Shown piece after piece: positions 25,148 to 34,119 of a stretch of DNA of 64,000 bases. The first letter of the stretch is position 1. Each line of letters begins with the position of its first letter. The DNA lies in the NCBI GenBank assembly GCA_963743705.1, contig CAVUQS010000021.1, forward strand, positions 496,001 through 560,000, written 5' to 3'. Source of the stretch: PALSA-243 sp963743705 (GTDB lineage Bacteria; Acidobacteriota; Terriglobia; Bryobacterales; Bryobacteraceae). The notes beneath the pieces were generated by a model, which saw nothing but the letters and a program-made list of their open reading frames with translations, was not told the DNA's origin and did not search any database. The position numbers and the translations under genes were made by a program.

Positions 25148-26040
25148 ATGCCGCGCTAAAGTTCGCAAAGCCGTTTTTCCCGCTGCCGGTCTCGGGACGC
25201 GTTTTCTGCCCGCCACCAAGGCCCAGCCGAAGGAGATGCTTCCATCGTCGACAAGCCGATCATTCAATACGGCGTCGAAGAAGCGATGCATTCCGGCATT
25301 CGGAACATCATCATCGTCACCGGCCGCGGCAAAGCAGCCATCGAAGACCACTTCGACGTCAGCTTCGAACTGGAACATCTGCTGGAAACGCGCGCAAGAA
25401 AGATCTGCTGACGATCGTCCGTCAGGTCTCCGACATGATCGACGTCTCCTACATCCGCCAGAAGGAGGCCCTGGGTCTCGGGCCACGCCGTGCTGCGCGC
25501 GCAGGATCTGGTGGGCCCGAGCCCTTCGCGGTGGTGCTTGCCGACGACGTGATCGAAGCCGAAACGCCCTGCCTCCGCCAGTTGCTCGACATCTACGAAT
25601 TCTTCAGCGCGCCCGTGCTCGCTGTGATGGAGGTGCCGAAGGAAGCGATCTCGGCTTACGGTTGCATCGACGCCGAGCCGGTCACGCACAACGGCAAGCG
25701 AGGACCGGGTATTCCGCATCCGCGATCTGGTGGAAAAGCCGAAGGCCAACGAAGCGCCGTCCAACCTCGCCATCATCGGCCGCTACATGCTGACGCCGGA
25801 AATTTTCGACTCGATCTGCAAGCCATCGATCCGGGCTCGGGCGGCGAAATTCAGCTCACCGATTCGCTCCGCCATCTGCTGCGCAGCCGGCCGATCTACG
25901 CCTACAAATTCGAGGGCAAGCGCTACGACGCCGGCGATAAGCTCGGATTCCTCAAAGCCACCGTGGAATACGCCCTGCATCGCCACGATCTGGGCGGCCC
26001 CTTCCGCGAATACTTGAAAGGCCTCAAACTATCGTCATGA
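25148..26040 (+). pseudogene. galU: UTP-glucose-1-phosphate uridylyltransferase (GalU) interrupted by multiple indels
   Basis: Reading across frames gives a nearly complete GalU: KAVFPAAGLGTRFLPATK, then IVDKPIIQYGVEEAMHSGI, IIIVTGRGKAAIEDHFD, SDMIDVSYIRQKEALGLG, LADDVIEAE, YGCIDAEPV, VEKPKANEAPSNLAIIGRY, GGEIQLTDSLRHLL and GDKLGFLKATVEYAL. The frame changes near 25243, 25395, 25480, 25517, 25702 and 25822, with a possible seventh just after the ATG at 25148. Nearly all fit gain or loss of one base in a short C, G or mixed run. No internal loss of motifs or other decay is seen. GalU makes UDP-glucose, an essential precursor for glycans and a likely need here. Its stop overlaps the next ATG (ATGA). 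Confidence 0.75.
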
Positions 26041-27466
26041 TCGCGCAAGCCCAAAAACGTCTGACCGCGCTTCTGGGCGAACGCAGCGTTCTCTGTCGCG
26101 CCGAAGACCTGGCCCTTTACGAATACGATGGCGGCGTCGACAAGCACCGCCCCGATCTCGTCGTCTTCCCGCGCAATGCCGAAGACGTCGCTGCGGTCGT
26201 GCGCATCGCCCGCGAATGCCAACTGCCGCTGGTAGGCCGCGGCGCAGGCACCGGGCTCTCCGGCGGCGCCATCCCGCGCGAAGGCGGCATCGTTATCTCG
26301 TTCGCGCGCATGAACCGCATCCTCGAGATCGATCTCGAAAACGAGCGCATGGTGACGCAACCCGGCGTCGTCAATCTCGATATCACCGCGGCCGTCGAAG
26401 CCGATGGCTACTTTTACGCGCCCGATCCCTCCAGCCAGCGCGCCTGCACCATTGGCGGCAACGTCGCCGAAAACGCCGGCGGCCCGCACACCCTCGCGTA
26501 CGGCGTCACAACCAATCATGTGCTCGGCCTGGAACTGACGCTCGCCGATGGCACCACGATCGAAACCGGCGGCAAAGAGACTGATCTTCCCGGATACGAT
26601 CTCACCGGCCTGCTCACCGGTTCCGAAGGCGCGCTGGCGTTGGTCACGAAAGTCATCGTCCGTCTGCTGCGCAAGCCCGAACTAGTGAAGACCATCCTCG
26701 CCATCTACGATTCCAGCGAAGCCGCCGGACGCACCGTAGCCGAGATTACTGCTTGCGCCATCACGCCCGTCGCCGTCGAGATGCTGGATGGCGTGATGCT
26801 CCGCATGGTGGAAGAGGCCACGCACGCCGGTTATCCTATGGACGCCGCCGCGGTTTTGCTGATCGAGCTCGAAGGCATCCGCGAAGCCGTGGAAGAGCAG
26901 GTGGAGCAGGTTCGCGCCGCCTGCGCCAAATGCGGCGCGCGCGAATTTCGTGTGGCGCAAACGGCGGAAGAGCGCGAGCTGCTCTGGAAAGGCCGCAAGA
27001 ACGCGTTCGGCGCGGTGGGTCGCGTGAGCCCGTTCTACTACGTGCAGGATGGCGTCGTGCCACGCACCAAGGTCGCGCCCACGCTGGAATTCATCGGCGA
27101 AATGTCGCGCCGCTACGGCCTCGCCATCAGCAACATCTTTCACGCCGGCGATGGCAACCTGCACCCCATCATCCTGTTCGACCAACGCAAGCCCGGCGAC
27201 CTCGAAAAAGCGCGCGCCTGCGGCGAAGACATCCTCAAATTCTGCGTCGCCGCCGGCGGTTCCATCACCGGCGAACACGGCGTGGGCATGGAAAAGATCG
27301 ATCTGATGCCGTCATTGTTTTCGGAAGAATCATGGAAATGATGGCGCGCCTGAAAGCGCTTTTCGACCCCGACAGCCGGTTGAACCCGGGGAAAGTGCTG
27401 CCGACAGGCAAAGGCTGCCTCGAAATCCGCCAAGCGCCGCTCCGCGATGGCGCGCCCGTCTACTAA
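26037..27466 (+). CDS. glcD: FAD-linked oxidase, glycolate oxidase GlcD-like, frameshifted near 27328
   Basis: FAD-binding oxidoreductase of the GlcD/D-lactate dehydrogenase family. The PCMH-type FAD domain has LVGRGAGTGLSGGAIPREGG, GGNVAENAGGPHTLAYG and LTGSEGALALVTKV; the C-terminal FAD-oxidase domain has FHAGDGNLHPIILFD and GEHGVGMEKIDLMP. The first frame stops at 27341 after SEESWK. The expected C-terminus (MEMMARLKALFDPDSRLNP) continues in another frame to 27466. Adding one A at about 27327 (GAAGAATC to GAAGAAATC) restores the family sequence, 476 aa in all. It oxidises glycolate or another 2-hydroxy acid at the membrane; glcE/glcF partners are not adjacent. Confidence 0.82.
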
Positions 27467-27479
27467 TCCGACTCCGAGC

Positions 27480-28400
27480 CTAAGTGCGCCTGCCCCCGAG
27501 ATGCGCGTTCGCATATTCCGGCGGAATCAGCAGCGTCAGCGCGCTGGGAACAATCGTCACCTTCGCCGGCAAATGCCCCACCACTTCGCCATCGATCTGC
27601 GTGTACACCTGTACGTCCTTAGGCCCCGATAGCAACGCCTCGCGCGTGCGCATCACGGTAACGCCCTTCATGCCGCGATGCCTGTTCAACACCAGCCCAG
27701 CGAAATACTTCAGGTAACGAAATGTCGAGCGGCCCTCGAACAGAACCATCTCAAACTCATCGTCGAAGAGGCTCACTTCCTGTGCGATGGCGAAATCGCC
27801 GCCGTAATTACGCACCTTACTCAGCAGTGCGAACGACGCGCGGATCTTCTGGCCCTCCGCCTCCAGGTCGAACAGCGGCAGATCGCGACCCAGCACGCGC
27901 CACCCTGCAATCCAATAAGCCAGCTTGCCCCATCGCGCCTTGATCGCCGTGTTCACGTTGGATGCGATGTGCGCGTCCAATCCCGCGCCCACCATCAGCA
28001 GAAAATACCGCGACACCGCGCCGTTGCCGCAATCCAGATGGCCCACCGAAATGCGATACGGCTCCGAGACTTCGATCTTCTCCGCCGCCCGCTCCATCTT
28101 CGAGCCGATGCCCATCTCCATCGCCAGCACATTCGCGGTTCCAGCCGGAAGAATCGCCAGCGGTATGTTCGAATGAACCATGCCGTCGGCCACTTCGTTG
28201 ATGGTGCCGTCGCCGCCCGCCGCGATGATCAAATCGGCGCCGCGCTCAATGTGCTCGCACGCCATGGCTCCCGCGGTCTTCGGCCCGGTGGTCGGCACAA
28301 CCGTAACTGTGTGACCATTCTTAGTCAGCACTTCCACCGCGCGAGTCAGCAAGGCGCGGCCTCCCCGCCCCAGTCTGCCCGCACGTGGGTTATAGATCAG
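27480..28400 (-). CDS. Diacylglycerol/lipid kinase (DagK/YegS family)
   Basis: Lipid kinase with the DAGK catalytic signature AAGGDGTINEVADGM and LPAGTANVLAMEMG. The first standard in-frame start (TTG at 28352) lies after the conserved first strand, VLIYNPRAGRLGRGG, which is present in frame upstream. No ATG, GTG or TTG occurs between that strand and the upstream in-frame stop. So either a rare start is used (a CTG at 28400 just before IYNPRAG is in frame) or a base is missing near the 5' end, as in the neighbouring genes. It phosphorylates diacylglycerol or a related lipid at the membrane. Confidence 0.85.
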   Translation of the reverse strand: MIYNPRAGRLGRGGRALLTRAVEVLTKNGHTVTVVPTTGPKTAGAMACEHIERGADLIIAAGGDGTINEVADGMVHSNIPLAILPAGTANVLAMEMGIGSKMERAAEKIEVSEPYRISVGHLDCGNGAVSRYFLLMVGAGLDAHIASNVNTAIKARWGKLAYWIAGWRVLGRDLPLFDLEAEGQKIRASFALLSKVRNYGGDFAIAQEVSLFDDEFEMVLFEGRSTFRYLKYFAGLVLNRHRGMKGVTVMRTREALLSGPKDVQVYTQIDGEVVGHLPAKVTIVPSALTLLIPPEYANAHLGGRRT

Positions 28401-28527
28401 GACCGTATGTTTGTAACTGGTGATGCCTGCTTCTCCAAGGCGGAAGGGTTCGCGTTACTTCCAGCACGCAGCGCCGGGGTGGCCTCCAGCGCTTTGCCGT
28501 ACTCGTTAAATTATAGATGAGAACCCA

Positions 28528-30513
28528 ATGAAAGATCCCGCCCGCGAAGTGGAGCATCTGCGTGAAGAGTTGCGCCGCCATGAGCGTCTCTATTACGTTC
28601 TCGACCGTCCCGCGATCACCGATGCCGAATACGACGCCCTCATGCGCCGGCTCGACGAGTTGGAGAAAGCGAATCCCGAACTCGCGACGCCCGATTCGCC
28701 CACCCAGCGCGTCGGCGGCAAACCGCGCGAAGGCTTCGTCAAGGTGCGGCACAGTTCGCCCATGCTCAGCCTCGATAACGCGCTCAACGAAACCGAGCTG
28801 CGCGAATTCGACCGGCGCGTGCGCGAGTTGCTGGGCGCACAGGAATTCCGCTACGTCACCGAACTCAAAATGGATGGACTCTCCATGGCGGCCCACTATC
28901 GCGCCGGCGTATTCCAGCAGGCCGTCACGCGCGGCGATGGAACCACCGGCGAAGATGTCACCGAAAACGCGCGCACCATCCGCTCGCTGCCGCTGCATGT
29001 GAAATCCAAGCTCGATTCGTTCGAGGTGCGCGGTGAAATCGTGTTCAACCGCCGCGCCTTCGAGCGCCTCAACGCCGAGCGCGATGAGAAAGGCCTGCCG
29101 CGATTCGCCAATCCGCGCAACGCCGCCGCGGGGTCGCTGCGCGTGCTCGAACCGCAAATCACCGCTTCGCGCCGGCTCGATTATTACACCTACTTTCTTC
29201 TCGCCGAAGGCCAGCCTATATTCGACAGCCACTGGGAATCGCTCGAAAGCATGGCGCACATGGGTTTCAAAGTGAATCCGGAGCGCAAGCTGTGCGCCGA
29301 TATCGACGCTGTGCTGGCCTTCTGCAATCACTGGGGTGAGAGGCGCGAAGAATTGCCATACGAAATCGATGGCGTCGTCGTCAAAGTCGATTCCATCCCG
29401 CAACAGGGCGCTCTCGGCTTCACGGCCAAGGCGCCGCGTTGGGCGATCGCCTATAAATACGCCGCGCGGCAGGCCGTCACGAAAGTCGAAGCGATCGAAG
29501 TGCAGGTGGGGCGAACCGGCGCGCTCACACCGGTCGCACATCTGAAGCCGGTGGAAGTGAGCGGCGTCACCGTATCCCGCGCCACGCTGCACAACGAAGA
29601 CGAAATCGAGCGCCTCGGCCTCGAAATCGGCGATGAGGTGGTCATCGAACGCTCGGGCGACGTCATCCCCAAGGTCGTCCGCGTCGAGAAACAAGGGCAT
29701 CCCCGTCAAAAATTTCGCATGCCCGCGCACTGCCCTATCTGCGGCGGCAAAATCGTGCGCGAAGAGGGCGAGGCCGCCAGCCGCTGCATCAACGTCAATT
29801 GTCCGGCGCGGCTCAAGGAAACCATTCTGCATTTCGCCTCGCGCGGAGTCATGAATATCGATGGCGTGGGCGACGCGCTGGTCGATCAACTGGTCGATCG
29901 CGGCCTGGTGAAGAGCGTCGCCGATCTCTACGGCCTCACCGCCGAGGGCATCGTCGAGCTTGAACGCATGGGCAAGAAATCCGCCGCCACCGTGATCGCC
30001 AATATCGCCAATTCGAAAAAGAATCCCCTGCCGCGCGTTCTCAGCGCGCTCGGCATGCGCTTCGTGGGCGAACGCACCGCGGTCTTTCTTGCCGAGTATT
30101 TCGGCTCGATGGATGCCATCGCCTCAGCCAGCCTTGAAGAATTGCAACAGGCCGAGGAAGTAGGGCCCAAAGTCGCCGAGAGCATCTTCCAGTTCTTCCG
30201 CGAGTCGCACAACCACGAGTTGATCGAGCGGCTGCGCGCAGCCGGGCTCCAATTCACCCACGCGACGCGACGCCCGAAGGCCGGACCGCTCGCCGGCAAG
30301 ACGCTGGTGCTCACCGGCACGTTACCTACGCTCAGCCGCGACGACGCCAAGAACCTCATCGAATCGGCCGGCGGCAAGGTCGGCAGCGCAGTCAGCAAAA
30401 AGACCAGCTACGTAGTGGCGGGTGAAGACGCGGGCTCCAAGCTCGCCAAAGCCCAGAAACTCGAAATCGAAATCTGGAACGAAGCGCGCTTACTCGAGGC
30501 GACGGGCGGTTAG
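28528..30513 (+). CDS. ligA: NAD+-dependent DNA ligase LigA
   Basis: Complete 661-aa replicative DNA ligase. The N-terminal Ia domain (AITDAEYDALMRRL) is followed by the adenylation domain with the nucleotide-binding lysine K114 in ELKMDGLS, the OB fold, the zinc finger (CPICGG near residue 402, then SRCINVNCP), helix-hairpin-helix repeats (INIDGVGDAL type) and a C-terminal BRCT domain (AGKTLVLTGTLPTLSRDDAK). A TTATAG hexamer lies 11 bases before the ATG, suggesting a short leader. Intact and of normal length. Confidence 0.97.
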   Translation: MKDPAREVEHLREELRRHERLYYVLDRPAITDAEYDALMRRLDELEKANPELATPDSPTQRVGGKPREGFVKVRHSSPMLSLDNALNETELREFDRRVRELLGAQEFRYVTELKMDGLSMAAHYRAGVFQQAVTRGDGTTGEDVTENARTIRSLPLHVKSKLDSFEVRGEIVFNRRAFERLNAERDEKGLPRFANPRNAAAGSLRVLEPQITASRRLDYYTYFLLAEGQPIFDSHWESLESMAHMGFKVNPERKLCADIDAVLAFCNHWGERREELPYEIDGVVVKVDSIPQQGALGFTAKAPRWAIAYKYAARQAVTKVEAIEVQVGRTGALTPVAHLKPVEVSGVTVSRATLHNEDEIERLGLEIGDEVVIERSGDVIPKVVRVEKQGHPRQKFRMPAHCPICGGKIVREEGEAASRCINVNCPARLKETILHFASRGVMNIDGVGDALVDQLVDRGLVKSVADLYGLTAEGIVELERMGKKSAATVIANIANSKKNPLPRVLSALGMRFVGERTAVFLAEYFGSMDAIASASLEELQQAEEVGPKVAESIFQFFRESHNHELIERLRAAGLQFTHATRRPKAGPLAGKTLVLTGTLPTLSRDDAKNLIESAGGKVGSAVSKKTSYVVAGEDAGSKLAKAQKLEIEIWNEARLLEATGG

Positions 30514-30579
30514 CGTTAGGCCGGGTAAATGCGTGCATAGCTTCACACTGTTGTTACTTTGGGTCTCAAAGGCCAGGGC

Positions 30580-30585
30580 TACAAT
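30580..30585 (+). promoter_or_regulatory. Putative -10 hexamer TACAAT (GGGCTACAAT)
   Basis: TACAAT 12 bases before the ATG at 30598. Same spacing as before the helicase gene. Confidence 0.45.
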
Positions 30586-30597
30586 GAAAGCACCGCC

Positions 30598-33069
30598 ATG
30601 AAGCTAAGTGCCGCATCCCTTCGCGGGCGCATCGCCCTGGGTATCGTTTTGGCAGCATTGTGCGCGCTGTTGGGATCGCAAACGGCGCCGCGCGAGCAGG
30701 TCGGGCCTCTGCCCGGCGGCGGATTTTTGCTGAACAGCGGATGGCGTCTCGATCCCGTCGGCAAACAGATTCCGCTCGACACGCTTCCCATGTCGAGCGT
30801 CGCGACACCCGATGGCAAATACATGCTGGTGCTGAATTGCGGCTACAAACCGCCCTCCATCAGCGTCATCGATCTGGCGACCGGCAACGTCAAAGGCAGC
30901 ACGCCCGTGCCCGATGCCTGGCTCGGCATCACCATCTCGCCGAAAGGCGATCGCGTCTACACCAGCGGCGGCCAGCGCGCCTCCATCTTTGAGTTCAGCC
31001 TCACGGATGGCGTGCTCCAGCAGACGCGCGAATTTCCCGTGGTCCCGGCGGCCACCCGCACCGCGCACGATTTCATCGGCGATGTCACCTTCGACCCCAC
31101 CGGCCGCCTGCTCTATGCAGCCGATCTCTATAACGACAATGTCGCCGTGGTGAACCCGCAATCGGGCATGATGATCCAGCGCATAAAAACCGGCCGCCGC
31201 CCTTACCGCATTCTGTTCCATCCAGATGGCAAAACCTTCTTCGTTTCGCACTGGGCTGATGGAACCGTCGGCCAGTATGAGACCACCAGCGGCAATCCGC
31301 ACGGGCCGGCGCAGCGCATCGGCGCGCACCCGACCGATCTCCTTTGGCGCGATGGCGCGCCGGAGCAGGCCGAAGGCGTCGCGGCGCCCTATGCCGCCCG
31401 CCTGTTCGTCGCTGCGGCAAATACCAACAGCGTGTATGCCGTGGGCGTCACGGCAGCCAAGGAAACCAGCGTGGTGGAATCGATCAACGTGTCGATGACG
31501 CCGCGCCAGCCGCTGGGCATGACTCCCAGCGCTCTTGCCTTGAGCGCCGATAAGAAGCGCCTGTTCATCGCTTGTTCCGACGCCAACACCGTCGCCGTAG
31601 TCGACGTCTCCGGCGAGCGCAGCCGCGTCGAGGGATTCATTCCCGTAGGCTGGTATCCCACGGCCGTGCGCGCGCTGCCTTCGGGTGGCCTGGTCGCCAT
31701 TAACGGCAAAGGCGGCAGGTCGTATCCGAATCCGAACGGCCCCAGCCCCATCGTTGGCGATTCGCCCGTTCATAAGGGCCTCGCGGCCGAACAGTACGTG
31801 GCCCGCATGCAGACCGGAACCGCGTCGTGGATCGACCCGTTTACGCCGGAACAACTCTCCGCGTGGAGCAAGAAAGCCCTCGATTACACGCCCTATCGCG
31901 ACGCCAAACTCGACGAACAGAACCCTCTTCCGCCCATCCAGCACGTGCTCTACATCGTCAAGGAAAACCGCACCTATGACCAGGTGCTCGGCGATATCAA
32001 AGAGGGTAACGGCGACCCCAACCTGACCCTCTTCGGTGAAAAGGCCACGCCCAACCTCCACAAGATCGCGCGCGAATACGTTCTGCTCGACAATTTCTAC
32101 GTCAATGCCGACGTGAGCGCCGATGGCCATAACTGGTCCACCGCGGCCATCGCGCCCGATTATGTCCAGAAGATGTGGCCGAGCCAATACGGCCGCCGCC
32201 GGGCAACTTACGATTTCGAAGAGCAGGATGCCGCTTCGTTGCCGCCCGCCGGCTACCTATGGACAAACGCCAACGCCGCCGGGCTGTCCATTCGCAATTT
32301 CGGTTATATGGTGGACAACAAAGACGGCGCCAAAGTCGGCGAAGTGCAGGTGGCCAAGGTTCACGACCCGGTCCTAGCCAGGCACACCAACATGAATTTT
32401 CGCGGGTTCGATCTCGATTATCCGGATGTGGAGCGAGCCAAGGTTTACCTTGCCGAGCTTGCCGATTACGAAAAGAACAACAGCATGCCGCGCTTGATGG
32501 TGATGCGCTTGGGCAACGACCACACCAATGGAACGTCGCCCGGCCGGCTCTCGCCGCTCTCCTTCGCCGCCGATAACGATCTTGCGGTGGGCATGATCGT
32601 CGAAGGAATTTCCAAATCGCGCTTCTGGACCAGCACGGCGATCTTCATCGTCGAAGATGACGCGCAAAATGGCCCCGACCACGTCGATTCCCACCGTTCT
32701 CCGGCGTATGTAGTTTCGGCTTATATCAAGCGGCACACGGTGGATGGCACGATGTACAACACAACGTCGATGCTGCGCACCATGGAATTTGTTTTAGGAT
32801 TGCGCCCGATGACGCACTTCGATGCCGGCGCGCGTCCCATCGTCGCGCCGTTCCAGCAGACTGCGGACCCCACGCCCTACCAATTGGAACAGCCCCGTAT
32901 TTCACTCACGGATCGCAATCCGCAAGCCGCGCCCGGCGGGCAGGAATCCGACAAGATGGACTTTGCGGAAGCGGACGATATCGATGAAGACAAGCTCAAC
33001 GATATTCTCTGGCGCGCGATCCGTAAGGACGCGCCACCGCCGCCTACGCGCAGTTATTTCGGAAAGTAA
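30598..33069 (+). CDS. Secreted YncE-type beta-propeller fused to phosphoesterase domain
   Basis: 823-aa exported protein. The N-terminus carries a basic region and a hydrophobic stretch (RIALGIVLAALCALLG), a likely signal peptide. Residues about 50-400 form YncE/surface-layer propeller repeats (LYAADLYNDNVAVVNPQSG, KTFFVSHWADGTVGQYE, LFIACSDANTVAVVDV). The C-terminal part is a phosphoesterase of the phospholipase C/acid phosphatase type, starting VLYIVKENRTYDQVLGD, with VNADVSADGHNWSTAA and FIVEDDAQNGPDHVDSHR providing metal/phosphate residues. This bifunctional layout is common in acidobacteria; the substrate is unknown. A paralogue lies at 48368-50848. ATG 30598 was chosen because the -10-like box precedes it. 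Confidence 0.85.
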   Translation: MKLSAASLRGRIALGIVLAALCALLGSQTAPREQVGPLPGGGFLLNSGWRLDPVGKQIPLDTLPMSSVATPDGKYMLVLNCGYKPPSISVIDLATGNVKGSTPVPDAWLGITISPKGDRVYTSGGQRASIFEFSLTDGVLQQTREFPVVPAATRTAHDFIGDVTFDPTGRLLYAADLYNDNVAVVNPQSGMMIQRIKTGRRPYRILFHPDGKTFFVSHWADGTVGQYETTSGNPHGPAQRIGAHPTDLLWRDGAPEQAEGVAAPYAARLFVAAANTNSVYAVGVTAAKETSVVESINVSMTPRQPLGMTPSALALSADKKRLFIACSDANTVAVVDVSGERSRVEGFIPVGWYPTAVRALPSGGLVAINGKGGRSYPNPNGPSPIVGDSPVHKGLAAEQYVARMQTGTASWIDPFTPEQLSAWSKKALDYTPYRDAKLDEQNPLPPIQHVLYIVKENRTYDQVLGDIKEGNGDPNLTLFGEKATPNLHKIAREYVLLDNFYVNADVSADGHNWSTAAIAPDYVQKMWPSQYGRRRATYDFEEQDAASLPPAGYLWTNANAAGLSIRNFGYMVDNKDGAKVGEVQVAKVHDPVLARHTNMNFRGFDLDYPDVERAKVYLAELADYEKNNSMPRLMVMRLGNDHTNGTSPGRLSPLSFAADNDLAVGMIVEGISKSRFWTSTAIFIVEDDAQNGPDHVDSHRSPAYVVSAYIKRHTVDGTMYNTTSMLRTMEFVLGLRPMTHFDAGARPIVAPFQQTADPTPYQLEQPRISLTDRNPQAAPGGQESDKMDFAEADDIDEDKLNDILWRAIRKDAPPPPTRSYFGK

Positions 33070-33087
33070 GTTGTTGGACTCGGAAAG

Positions 33088-33303
33088 CTAGGCTGCGCCC
33101 TTTGTGGCGAAACCCTTTGCTTTCTTGTAAGCTTCCTGCAAATTAGCCACGGCCGACGTGGATACGCGCACTTTGTCCGGATCCGTCCGATGGCCGGGCA
33201 GCTTGGAGTCGATAAACTTCATTCGAAAAAGCTGATTTTCAACCATTTCGAGGAGAGCCTGAGCTTCCTCGACCGTGAAACGTACTGAGAGTAGTGAACG
33301 CAT
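33088..33303 (-). CDS. Small conserved-looking hypothetical protein
   Basis: 71-aa protein from ATG 33303, beginning MRSLLSVRFTVEEAQALLEMVENQL and predicted mainly helical. An upstream in-frame start would add 36 residues that look like non-coding sequence. I do not recognise the family. The protein-like composition (FTVEEAQALLEMVE) suggests a real gene. It follows the GT2 gene region on the same strand but about 60 bases downstream of it. Confidence 0.55.
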   Translation of the reverse strand: MRSLLSVRFTVEEAQALLEMVENQLFRMKFIDSKLPGHRTDPDKVRVSTSAVANLQEAYKKAKGFATKGAA

Positions 33304-33361
33304 TGATATTTCTATACTAACACACGGTCCAATAAACTGTAAAAATGCGGATACATTGCAC

Positions 33362-34117
33362 TCATCTCTTACGATAGTCCCCCGCGCTGAAATACTTTTC
33401 CAGCCATACATATAGGCAGATGAAGAAATAACGGCTGCCCATCTCTTTTAGCTTCAATTTCGCCTCGCCCGAGCGCCGGTTCCGCCACGTAATCGGGATC
33501 ACCGTCCAGCTATATCCGCGCACGATCGTCTTGAGCGGCAGTTCCACCGTGAGGTTGAAGTGCGGCGCAATCAACGGCCGGCACCCCTCGATGGCCGTCC
33601 GGCGATACGCCTTGAACGCGTTAGTGGTGTCGTTCAACTTAATGTGGAAGAGCACACGGATCATCCGGTTGAACAGCCGGTTCATCACCAGCTTCACCCG
33701 CGGATAATCGATCGCGCCCCCGCCCTTGATGAATCGCGACCCGAACACCGCGTCGTATCCCTCATTCAGCACTCGCCAGTACCGAACCACGTCCCGCGGA
33801 TCGTCCGATTCATCCGCCATCATGACGACCGCGGCGTCGCCTTCCATCCGGTCGAGCCCATAGATAATCGCGCGCCCGAATCCGTGCGGGCCGGGGTTGG
33901 TCAGCGGGCGCAAAGCAGGCATGCTTTGCGCCATCTCGTCCAGAATTGCCCGCGTGCCGTCGGTGCTGCCGTCATCCACTACAACGATCTCGTGCGGAAT
34001 ATGATTGAGGCGCAATTCGAGATCGAGATGCTCCACGGTGCCGCGTACGCAGCCTTCTTCGTTGCGGGCCGGAATCACCACCGTAAGCAGTTTCAGATCG
34101 CCGTCTTCGGAAGGCAC
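33362..34117 (-). CDS. Family 2 glycosyltransferase (dolichyl-phosphate mannosyltransferase-like)
   Basis: GT-A glycosyltransferase of about 251 aa: LTVVIPARNEEGCVRG at the N-terminus, VDDGSTDGTRAIL, the metal motif region VMMADESDDPRDVV and the acceptor region GSRFIKGGG. No C-terminal membrane helices are obvious, unlike the GtrB-like enzyme at 12192. It is the last gene of a three-gene minus-strand sugar cluster. A GTG at 34117 starts 2 bases after the epimerase stop; an ATG at 34153 overlapping that gene is the alternative. Probably transfers a sugar to a lipid phosphate or glycan. Confidence 0.87.
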   Translation of the reverse strand: MPSEDGDLKLLTVVIPARNEEGCVRGTVEHLDLELRLNHIPHEIVVVDDGSTDGTRAILDEMAQSMPALRPLTNPGPHGFGRAIIYGLDRMEGDAAVVMMADESDDPRDVVRYWRVLNEGYDAVFGSRFIKGGGAIDYPRVKLVMNRLFNRMIRVLFHIKLNDTTNAFKAYRRTAIEGCRPLIAPHFNLTVELPLKTIVRGYSWTVIPITWRNRRSGEAKLKLKEMGSRYFFICLYVWLEKYFSAGDYRKR

Positions 34118-34119
34118 GT

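Noticed and set aside
28390..29889. Long minus-strand frame across ligA
   Set aside because: Antisense to LigA, no recognisable domain, typical GC-rich shadow.
30604..32187. Minus-strand frame of more than 500 codons across the propeller/phosphoesterase gene
   Set aside because: Mirror of a clear coding sequence with signal peptide and motifs; no support for expression.
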